Source: Dehalococcoidales bacterium
GTDB lineage: Bacteria > Chloroflexota > Dehalococcoidia > Dehalococcoidales > RBG-16-60-22
Assembly (NCBI GenBank): GCA_030628245.1
Contig: DAOVRI010000057.1
Coordinates: 1-9,769 of the forward strand
Length of the DNA stretch: 9,769 nt
Reading direction: 5' to 3'
Part shown: in pieces, positions 1-5,698 of the stretch
How positions within the stretch are numbered: the first letter of the stretch is position 1
Layout of the letters: each line of letters opens with the position of its first letter
Position numbers and translations under genes: made by a program
The notes under the pieces: generated by a model
Database searches by the model: none
Told to the model about the DNA's origin: nothing
The model's input: only the letters and a program-made list of their open reading frames with translations

Positions 1-1
1 C

Positions 2-484
2 GCGATAGGGTTCCAGTACGATATCGGGGGTGCTCCCAGAATAAACCCACTGTTCGCGACATCGGAAAAAATATATAGAACGATAACGGACAAGGTGAGG
101 AAACGAAAGGTTAATATCGCCGATGAATACCTAGTAGATCCAGAAACTTGGGCGATTGATAGAGTTGATGAAATCAGTAAGCCAAGACACCAGAGAATTG
201 TTCGGCAGCAAAGAGGCGGTCTTCTTTCAGAGATAAATAAATTAAACAGACAGAAGAAACTCAGGGAAGAGTTACTAGTTGGTGCATATAAGTTAATAGA
301 AGCTATTAGGGCGGAGAATGCACTCCTTAAACAGAAGCTGAAGCTACAGGACAGGTGGCACTGTTTATTGCGTTTCGGTCTCCTCCGATGGTTCGTACAT
401 AGTAGCGGGGGTATAGACATCTTACGGCGCGACATTCCCCAGTTTTTCCAGGTATCTACTCTTCCGCCGTTATATAACGGCTAG
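2..484 (+). CDS. 3' end of an unrecognised coiled-coil protein (5' end outside window)
   Basis: The frame is open from the left edge to a TAG at 482-484, giving about 160 residues. A GTG at 95 could serve as a start, but no convincing ribosome binding site precedes it and the frame stays open with protein-like content (for example GAPRINPLFATSEKIYRT) back to base 2. I therefore read it as the C-terminal part of a longer protein. The segment encoded by about 225-345 is rich in K, E, L and Q (LLSEINKLNRQKKLREEL and onward) and looks like a coiled coil. The last 45 residues are more hydrophobic and basic. No catalytic motif is visible and I do not recognise the family. The gene converges on the FAD oxidase gene and the two 3' ends overlap by 29 bp (456-484). 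If GTG 95 is the true start, it is a 129-residue protein instead. Confidence 0.55.
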   Translation, partial: AIGFQYDIGGAPRINPLFATSEKIYRTITDKVRKRKVNIADEYLVDPETWAIDRVDEISKPRHQRIVRQQRGGLLSEINKLNRQKKLREELLVGAYKLIEAIRAENALLKQKLKLQDRWHCLLRFGLLRWFVHSSGGIDILRRDIPQFFQVSTLPPLYNG

Positions 485-2015
485 ATTCCGATGCGCCGTT
501 AGGGTCAAACGTTTTCTTGATTTTCCGTGCCCATAAGTGGTAATTACTGGTACGTGGTCCAAATAGGTCGTGACCCATGTCACCCATTACCCCTTGATGG
601 CATCCCAGGGACTTTTCCAGAGAAACTTGCCATGTTTCCTGCATAAATCCGAACATACCCTGCCTTGAAGCCGGGTTCGTAGGGTCGGTCAGGAAGAGCT
701 CGTCCATGTGCCCCATATGACCATGCTCATATACCGTGCCCCAGGCATTATCGGCACCGTCATCCATAATCAAACCTTTTTCTATATACTTCTTCTTGAG
801 CTTGGCTCCTTCTTTAGCCTCACTGACGGCGAATTCCCAGCTGTCAGCGGCTCCAAAGCTTGCCCCCTGATCCAACATGAGACGAAAAGTTTCTCTGGCG
901 CCGGTGGTAGCCCTGACTCTATGCCATATTAGCTTCTTTCGAGTAGCTGGCTCTTCTACTAAGGGTAAAAACTCACCGCCTGTTTCCGAAGTGATGCGTT
1001 TTAATACCTTTTCCTTATAGTCGAATTCACGTTGAGAATCAGCACCTACGACAACAAGGACACTTATCCCTTTATCCACCGTCTGGGAGCGTATCTTTGA
1101 AAATAGCTGAACACCTTCCCTGCCATCTTCGGTCAGGTTCAGCGATAGCATCCACGGTGGGAGTTTGTCACATGCCATTGCTATTTCACTTTCACCTATC
1201 TTGTATCCTGCCTCGGTGAACTTGTCCCATGAAGGAAAGGTGATATAATGAGCTGTAATCGTGTCCGGGAGCTCTGGCGTGTAACCCGGCGACGCTCCTT
1301 CAACTTGCACGACTTCCGGTCCCGGCCAGTGATATACTTTGGTTGCCGCCTTCGTAAAGACACCCAGGCCGCCCAGCGGTACTTTATAACCCCTCATAAT
1401 GCCTCTGAGAGACGGCCCGGGGCCGTCACCGCAGAACCATCCGGCACCTGACCCCAGTGAGCCCAACCTCAGTATCTCTCCCGTAGGCAGAACCCACTCC
1501 ACACCCAGAATGTTTCGATTACTATAACTGGTACTTACCGATGTCGGTCCGCAACCCATCAGACCGGCAAGAGGCAGGGCTGAAGTATTAGAGCCAGCAC
1601 TTATGATATTACAGGTCAAACCCCTCTTCATCAACTCAGCTTGAAGTTGGGCACTGATGACATAAGATTCCACCACGGCGTACATCGCCTTCTCATTAAT
1701 CTCCAGAATCCTGTTCATCCTTCTCAGGTCCAATTGAATCGTGCCTTCGCTTCCGGTTGTATTCATAGGGCCCCAGCCCGTGCTGAGTGCCTTGAATTTT
1801 ATCTTGTGTTTGTTGCATGCCTTGACAATAGCCTGAACCTCCTCGGTGCTCCCGGGTAAAAGCACGGCTTCATACCTGATCCCAAATGGGTTTCCTGTGA
1901 AAGCCTTTAGTCCCCACTGGAACGCGTATGCGTCCAGTATTGCGGGCTCTTCCGTGATATTATCTGCACCCACAATATCTTCCAGCGCTTGATAAGCGTC
2001 CCGACTTAGAGCCAT
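456..2015 (-). CDS. FAD-binding oxidase, VAO/4-cresol dehydrogenase-like (GlcD superfamily), 519 aa
   Basis: This is a probable FAD-linked oxidoreductase that takes electrons from an alcohol, hydroxy acid or phenolic substrate; the substrate is not readable. The PCMH-type FAD domain covers about residues 46-230: a VLLPGSTEEVQAIVKACN segment (51-68), STGWG (78-82) at the pyrophosphate-binding loop, LDLRRMNRILEIN (95-107), and GGLGVFTKAATKVYHWPGP near 215-233. The usual EPGV after this is ESYV (116-119). The rest (about 240-519) matches the C-terminal substrate domain, with a histidine-rich stretch YEHGHMGHMDE (429-439) and a terminal FDPNG (503-507). The ATG at 2015 is preceded by an AAGGGGGG tract in good ribosome-binding position. 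It is the last gene of the leftward operon, 12 bp after the Fe-S gene, suggesting that the two products form one enzyme as in GlcDEF. The family is secure; the cresol-like reading is tentative. Confidence 0.88.
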   Translation of the reverse strand: MALSRDAYQALEDIVGADNITEEPAILDAYAFQWGLKAFTGNPFGIRYEAVLLPGSTEEVQAIVKACNKHKIKFKALSTGWGPMNTTGSEGTIQLDLRRMNRILEINEKAMYAVVESYVISAQLQAELMKRGLTCNIISAGSNTSALPLAGLMGCGPTSVSTSYSNRNILGVEWVLPTGEILRLGSLGSGAGWFCGDGPGPSLRGIMRGYKVPLGGLGVFTKAATKVYHWPGPEVVQVEGASPGYTPELPDTITAHYITFPSWDKFTEAGYKIGESEIAMACDKLPPWMLSLNLTEDGREGVQLFSKIRSQTVDKGISVLVVVGADSQREFDYKEKVLKRITSETGGEFLPLVEEPATRKKLIWHRVRATTGARETFRLMLDQGASFGAADSWEFAVSEAKEGAKLKKKYIEKGLIMDDGADNAWGTVYEHGHMGHMDELFLTDPTNPASRQGMFGFMQETWQVSLEKSLGCHQGVMGDMGHDLFGPRTSNYHLWARKIKKTFDPNGASESSRYITAEE

Positions 2016-2027
2016 ATCAACCCCCCT

Positions 2028-3302
2028 TTAGATTGCTTGCTCCAGAATCTCCACTACGTCGTAGATTCGGAGCCCGTCCCCGCTTTCTTCTATAGCATCG
2101 CTCAGGCTTCTTTTACACCATGGACACGCCGTGACTATTGCCTCGGCTCCGGTACTTTTAGCCTCATTTACTCTTTCCAGTGCCGTCCACAAGGCGAAGT
2201 CCGGGAAGGCATCTATGACACCACCACCGGCCCCACAGCACCAGGCACGCTCCCTGATTCTCACCATTTCAACGAGTCTCAGGCCGGGGATACTTTTCAG
2301 TATATTCCTGGGAGGCTCGTAGATTCCGTGTGTACCCCGCCTGAATTCCTTTGGCGGTTCATGCAAAACAAACTGCCCGGAGCCTTTCGTTCTCACACCC
2401 TCCCACGGTATCCAGGGCTCCCCCATCCTCCCCAGATGGCAGGGGTCATGATAGGTTACCACCATTGGCACTTTCTTGGCAGGCTTGAGTTTGCCCTCTT
2501 TTAGCAACCGCTCCAGATACTCCGTAATATGTAAAACTTCCACGTCCAGCTTCTTGCCAATCTTGTGGTAGAGAACTTTAAAAGCATAGTAGCAATCGGC
2601 GCAGGAAGTAACCAAGATTTTAACCCCGGCTACCTTCAGCATTTCCATATTATGTTCCGCGTACTTGGTCAACTCCCCCTGATATCCTATCTCGTAAGAG
2701 CGCCCGCCACAGCAGGCCTCTTCTTTACCCATGATGCCAACGTCAACGCCTGCCTTTAAAAGGAGCCCCACTGCGCCTCTAGCTGCTGGCCATAATTCCT
2801 TATCAAAGCAATACCGGCATCCAGCATGAAAATAGACTTCCACCTTCTCCGCGGTAATGTCTTTCACATCCAGGCCTTTGGCCCAGTCCCCCCGCTGAGA
2901 CTTGGAACCGCCCATCATGTTATCCTCTCTCTTCAGGCCATCGATAACAATCATGTGAGCCGGTACAAGCTGACCATCCCCGACACACTTCATCCTGAAC
3001 TCGTATAGTGCTTCCAGTGGTTCCATGTCCCGGTTATATTTACAGGAGACATCGCAGGCCCCGCAAATCTGGCACTGGTAAATCATCTCTACAAGCTTAT
3101 CGGTATAATCTATTCTGCCGTCTAACATGGCCAGCGCCATGTTCAGCTTGCCGCCGGCCGAATAGCTGTGAAAATTATACTTCGCAATGCTGGGACAGAC
3201 CGTGGCAAAATCGTAACCGCTTATCACTTCCATCGGGATGAATTTGCACATCGAACATCGGCTACACCATTCCAGGTCTTCTCGACAGTCTTCTAATGTC
3301 AT
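2028..3302 (-). CDS. Iron-sulfur CCG-domain protein, HdrD/GlcF-like, 424 aa
   Basis: An electron-transfer subunit with two N-terminal [4Fe-4S] sites and two CCG domains. The second ferredoxin motif is normal (C77, C80, C83, C87). The first has C13, C16 and C19, but its fourth cysteine, in CPS, is only at residue 36, a longer gap than the usual three residues. CCG domain 1 has C162, C197-C198-G and C234-x2-C237. CCG domain 2 has HDPCHLGR (C288), C355-C356-G and C393-PW-C396. Both sets are complete, as in heterodisulfide reductase HdrD and glycolate oxidase GlcF, where they bind a noncubane cluster or a further Fe-S centre. No membrane segment is visible, so a cytoplasmic or peripheral location is likely. 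It sits between two FAD oxidase genes, with gaps of 24 and 12 bp, and probably carries their electrons to a quinone or a thiol/disulfide acceptor. The acceptor is inference. Confidence 0.9.
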   Translation of the reverse strand: MTLEDCREDLEWCSRCSMCKFIPMEVISGYDFATVCPSIAKYNFHSYSAGGKLNMALAMLDGRIDYTDKLVEMIYQCQICGACDVSCKYNRDMEPLEALYEFRMKCVGDGQLVPAHMIVIDGLKREDNMMGGSKSQRGDWAKGLDVKDITAEKVEVYFHAGCRYCFDKELWPAARGAVGLLLKAGVDVGIMGKEEACCGGRSYEIGYQGELTKYAEHNMEMLKVAGVKILVTSCADCYYAFKVLYHKIGKKLDVEVLHITEYLERLLKEGKLKPAKKVPMVVTYHDPCHLGRMGEPWIPWEGVRTKGSGQFVLHEPPKEFRRGTHGIYEPPRNILKSIPGLRLVEMVRIRERAWCCGAGGGVIDAFPDFALWTALERVNEAKSTGAEAIVTACPWCKRSLSDAIEESGDGLRIYDVVEILEQAI

Positions 3303-3326
3303 TTTCTATTTTCCCTGGTTTTTCCT

Positions 3327-4790
3327 TCAGAAGCACAGTTTTCCCGGGTTCATAATGTTGTTCGGGTCTAGAATCCCCTTGATTTTCCTTAAAGAAGCTG
3401 TTGTCTCAGCGTCTATTTCATAGACCGTATCCACCCATGTATCGTAAGGACGCGAGAAAAAGGCCCCGTTATTCATTAGAGGTTTAATGGCCTGGTGGGA
3501 CAGGTTCTTGAGCTTATTCACTTCTTCCGGATTTGCCGGATTAAAAAACAGATTGAATTCACAATGGTAGCTGGTACCCTGTACTACTGGCTGCAGGTAT
3601 ATACCCATATCAGCTACCGGATAGCCATTTTCTTCGGCAGTGTTATTCATAACTTTGATGAGCTCTGGAATCCTGTCATAGGTAGCCAGGCTAAATATGT
3701 CATAACAGGAGCCTTTAGCGCGAGTCTTCCAGTAAGGTTCTTCTGAGGGCTTCTGAATTATCTTCAGAAGTTTTTGCGCCGTGACTTTATCGAGTTCTTT
3801 AACCGGTTTTACTCCGGCGCGCCTGGCTATATCCATCATTTTTTCTATTTGATAACTCACCTTCTCTTCCGGATAGTATTCATAGCCGCTGATGCAGAAG
3901 AAAAGCATCCAGGGGGGCAGACTATCACGCAGTCTTTCGTACTCATCTGGCCACTGCTTGGCCAGGATGTGGGCCAGATGAGCATTGTTCAGGACCAGGC
4001 ACTCATCGGCTAACCTGAGCCTGACCAGCCAGTGGATAAGTTCAAAAAGACCCGGAAGGCTTGATGAACCGACTATAAAAGGTTCTTCAAGGTCGGGTAT
4101 AAGCTCACAACGTATCGTCGCCCAGGTAACAATGCCCATCGTCCCTTGAGCGCCCTGAAGTATTCGGCACCAGTCGGCCAGAGGTTCAGCATGAGATTTC
4201 TGCGCCTCTCCTGACTTCCATTGTTCTTCTATTGTGCCCGGTCCGGATGCCGCTCCGGTTCTATACAGGTCACCGCTACCGAAAATAACCTCCGTGCAGG
4301 CGAGCGGATCGATTATGTCCCAGTGATATTTGGGCATTATCACAGGCTCTCGTTCCAGCACACTCCCCACGACTGACTTCCGGCGGCGTGGAAGCAAAGG
4401 CATGTTAGGCCTTAATCCCTCTTTCTCCAGCTCGCCACACAATTCGTCAAAGGTTACTCCGGGCTCAATCATGGCTACTCTGTTTTTTCGGTCAACTCTC
4501 AGTATCTTCTTCATATCACTCAAGTCCGTGATAACGGCCCCATCCACGCTGGGAACAGAATCACCCCGGAAGTGGGGGACTCCTGAACTTATCGGTACGA
4601 GGGGAGTGAGGGTCTCATTTGCCCATTTCACTATCTGCTGGACTTCATCAATATTATGGGGCTTAACAATAAAAGCAGGCCTGGCTGGGCAAACAAAGCT
4701 TTCGTCTCTGGATAGTTTTTCAAGGCGATGCGTATCGACTATTACCTGCTGGCTGCCAACAATCTCTGTCAGTTCTTCTTTTTTACCCAT
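3327..4790 (-). CDS. FAD-binding oxidase, GlcD/VAO family, 487 aa (first main gene of the leftward operon)
   Basis: A second FAD-linked oxidase, distinct from the one at 456-2015. The FAD domain spans about residues 35-235: PAFIVKPHNIDEVQQIVKWA (38-57), PISSG (66-70), GAVITDLSDMKKILRVD (84-100), the canonical IEPGVTFDEL (108-117), and GAQGTMGIVTWATIR near 213-227. The end, LDPNNIMNPGK (474-484), is the classic C-terminal signature of GlcD-type oxidases. ATG 4790 is chosen although its upstream site (ACGGA about 9 bp away) is weak. A short frame ending across this start could couple its translation. It is followed after 24 bp by the CCG Fe-S gene, so the three form one transcription unit. By analogy with GlcD/GlcE it may be a second flavin subunit of one complex, but at 487 residues it is longer than typical GlcE and keeps the full C-terminal domain, so it may be catalytic in its own right. 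Confidence 0.88.
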   Translation of the reverse strand: MGKKEELTEIVGSQQVIVDTHRLEKLSRDESFVCPARPAFIVKPHNIDEVQQIVKWANETLTPLVPISSGVPHFRGDSVPSVDGAVITDLSDMKKILRVDRKNRVAMIEPGVTFDELCGELEKEGLRPNMPLLPRRRKSVVGSVLEREPVIMPKYHWDIIDPLACTEVIFGSGDLYRTGAASGPGTIEEQWKSGEAQKSHAEPLADWCRILQGAQGTMGIVTWATIRCELIPDLEEPFIVGSSSLPGLFELIHWLVRLRLADECLVLNNAHLAHILAKQWPDEYERLRDSLPPWMLFFCISGYEYYPEEKVSYQIEKMMDIARRAGVKPVKELDKVTAQKLLKIIQKPSEEPYWKTRAKGSCYDIFSLATYDRIPELIKVMNNTAEENGYPVADMGIYLQPVVQGTSYHCEFNLFFNPANPEEVNKLKNLSHQAIKPLMNNGAFFSRPYDTWVDTVYEIDAETTASLRKIKGILDPNNIMNPGKLCF

Positions 4791-4887
4791 CTTTTAATTC
4801 CGTCTTCATTCCCGGCAGAGCCGTTGGGTTATTCTTACGATGACTTTCTCTCGCTACGGGGGCAGGTAGCTGCTCGCTTTCAGACAT
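4783..4887 (-). CDS. Possible 34-codon leader peptide overlapping the FAD oxidase start
   Basis: An ATG at 4887 opens 34 codons that begin MSESEQLPAPVARESH. The frame ends at a TAA (4785-4783) that overlaps the first codons of the FAD oxidase gene (ATG at 4790). The peptide is very polar, with no membrane segment or known motif. It has no ribosome binding site, but a promoter-like pair at 4891-4918 would start RNA within a few bases of its ATG, so a leaderless start is possible. Translating it would deliver ribosomes to the weakly preceded FAD oxidase start. It may equally be a chance frame. Confidence 0.25.
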   Translation of the reverse strand: MSESEQLPAPVARESHRKNNPTALPGMKTELKDG

Positions 4888-4890
4888 AAT

Positions 4891-4918
4891 GTTACACTAC
4901 AGCTTTACGTACCGTCAA
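4891..4918 (-). promoter_or_regulatory. Candidate promoter for the FAD oxidase/Fe-S operon
   Basis: On the minus strand TTGACG (4918-4913) lies 16 bp before TGTAAC (4896-4891). The -35 matches the sigma-70 consensus at 5 of 6 positions and the -10 at 4 of 6. Transcription would begin near 4884. The match is moderate; the divergent gene arrangement requires a promoter somewhere in this region. Confidence 0.3.
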
Positions 4919-4931
4919 TGATTCTTCAATT

Positions 4932-4957
4932 CAGGTCTACCTGGCTCATTTGCCAGG
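4932..4957. repeat. Two overlapping inverted repeats in the divergent control region
   Basis: CAGGT-CT-ACCTG (4932-4943) is a perfect short palindrome. It overlaps a second perfect repeat, CCTGGC, six-base loop TCATTT, GCCAGG (4940-4957). Only one of the two can form at a time. They lie between the leftward and rightward promoter candidates, where a regulator-binding site or alternative hairpins would fit. Function is inferred from position only. Confidence 0.35.
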
Positions 4958-5005
4958 GCCTGTATACCCCAGGGTAAGAGGAATAAAGGCGTCTATACAT
5001 GTATC

Positions 5006-5035
5006 TTGACAAGAGAATACTGAGTGCCATATAGT
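5006..5035 (+). promoter_or_regulatory. Strong sigma-70-type promoter for the GlcG-family gene
   Basis: TTGACA (5006-5011, perfect -35) is followed after 18 bp by TATAGT (5030-5035, 5 of 6 to the -10 consensus). Transcription would start near 5042, leaving a leader of about 77 nt before the ATG at 5119. This is the best promoter match I found in the window. Confidence 0.6.
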
Positions 5036-5059
5036 AACTTCTAAAAGCACGTCGAGATT

Positions 5060-5078
5060 ACTTAACCCTGTGTTAAGT
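5060..5078. promoter_or_regulatory. Perfect 7-bp inverted repeat, candidate operator
   Basis: ACTTAAC (5060-5066), spacer CCTGT, GTTAAGT (5072-5078): both arms match perfectly. It lies about 20-35 bp downstream of the predicted transcription start of the GlcG-family gene, where a bound dimeric repressor would block RNA polymerase. The A+T-rich arms and lack of a following T-run argue against a terminator. No regulator gene is in the window, so the protein that binds is unknown. Confidence 0.45.
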
Positions 5079-5118
5079 CTGACGGCATTGTAAACGAAAA
5101 GAACGGAGGGAGGCTACA

Positions 5119-5541
5119 ATGTATTTAAGAAAACTATTAAGCCTGGAAGACGCTCGAACTGCTGGTGAGGCAGCCCTGGCAAAGGCTATGGAGAACCCGG
5201 ACTGGCCGGTAGCGATTGCCATCGTTGATGCGACGAGCGAGCTTGTCTATTTCATGAAGATGGACAACTCTTCGCCGCTATATGCCAAAATGGCGATAAA
5301 CAAAGCCTATACCGTAGTACACTTCGAAATGGATAATATCATGCAATTTTTCAAACCACAGGGACTCGATATCAGTGCTTTCCCGGACCCGAAATTCACG
5401 CCAATGGGAGGAACAATCATAAAGGCACCTGATGGTACTGTGCTCGGTGGCATAGGTGCATCCGGTCGCAGGCCAGACATACATAATGTCTCAGACCGGG
5501 ATATTGAAATGGCTGGAGTCAGCGCTATTCCTCTTCCGTAG
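5119..5541 (+). CDS. GlcG/HbpS family protein (DUF336, haem-degrading/heme-binding domain), 140 aa
   Basis: A small single-domain protein of the GlcG/HbpS family (PF03928). Family features are in order: an N-terminal helix with LSLEDARTAGEAALAKAME (8-26), AIAIVDATSELVYFMKMD (32-49), KMAINKAYTVVHF (57-69), and GGTIIKAPDGTVLGGIGASG (97-116). Members bind heme in some bacteria and are found beside glycolate or other oxidase genes, including glcG in the E. coli glc operon; their role there is poorly known. No signal peptide is visible. The start is secure, with GGAGGGAGG at 5105-5113. It is transcribed away from the GlcDEF-like operon from its own strong promoter, which fits an accessory role for that enzyme. 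The last residues (SAIPLP) are encoded antisense to a short-chain dehydrogenase remnant, so the original C-terminus may have been replaced at a junction near 5520. Confidence 0.88.
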   Translation: MYLRKLLSLEDARTAGEAALAKAMENPDWPVAIAIVDATSELVYFMKMDNSSPLYAKMAINKAYTVVHFEMDNIMQFFKPQGLDISAFPDPKFTPMGGTIIKAPDGTVLGGIGASGRRPDIHNVSDRDIEMAGVSAIPLP

Positions 5542-5600
5542 CCTATCTGGCTCCCGGTTCCGGTTACCAGTGCTACCTTGTCTTTCAATTTTAGGTCTAT
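5517..5600 (-). pseudogene. Amputated N-terminus of a short-chain dehydrogenase (SDR) gene
   Basis: Read leftward, 28 codons give an SDR amino terminus: LKLKDK, then VALVTGTGSQIGYGRGIAL with the Rossmann TGxxxGxG nucleotide-binding motif in its normal place. Homology stops after IALT, at about 5517, where the sequence becomes the 3' part of the GlcG-family gene on the other strand. Where a start codon is expected there is ATA (5600-5598), and no ribosome binding site is present. A TTG at 5588 could start the frame, but the open frame beyond 5517 is a shadow of the other gene. It lies about 100 bp downstream of the aldehyde oxidoreductase gene in the same direction, so it was probably the next gene of that operon before a rearrangement removed the rest. 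Confidence 0.7.
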
Positions 5601-5619
5601 GATTGTCTCACTTTCTATA

Positions 5620-5647
5620 GTATTGTTTATTGAGTATTGTTTATTGC
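5620..5647. repeat. 14-bp tandem direct repeat
   Basis: GTATTGTTTATTGA (5620-5633) is immediately followed by GTATTGTTTATTGC (5634-5647), 13 of 14 identical. It sits between the SDR remnant and the aldehyde oxidoreductase stop codon. A replication-slippage duplication is the simplest explanation. The rest of 5601-5698 shows no gene or terminator hairpin. Confidence 0.7.
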
Positions 5648-5698
5648 AAGGAAGCTAACCCGCTCCTGTATATAGCCTGCTGAACTTAATTTGGTCGC

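Noticed and set aside
2037..2504. 155-codon plus-strand frame opposite the CCG protein
   Set aside because: Antisense to the conserved CCG domain; no family resemblance.
4330..4797. 155-codon plus-strand frame opposite the FAD oxidase
   Set aside because: It lies wholly antisense to a gene with clear family motifs, has no ribosome binding site and gives serine/threonine-rich shadow protein.
4939..4948. ACCTGGCTCA shared with the spacer upstream of the right-edge FAD oxidase (about 9620-9629)
   Set aside because: A single 10-base match is expected by chance at this window size, and it lies at different positions relative to the two promoters.
5307..5588. 93-codon minus-strand frame starting with an SDR motif
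   Set aside because: Only the first part (to about 5517) is SDR-like; the rest is antisense to the GlcG-family gene and has no independent coding signal, so I annotate only the remnant.
5542..5698. Terminator between the convergent GlcG-family and aldehyde oxidoreductase genes
   Set aside because: No stem-loop with a T-run is visible on either strand; only the SDR remnant and the tandem repeat are present.
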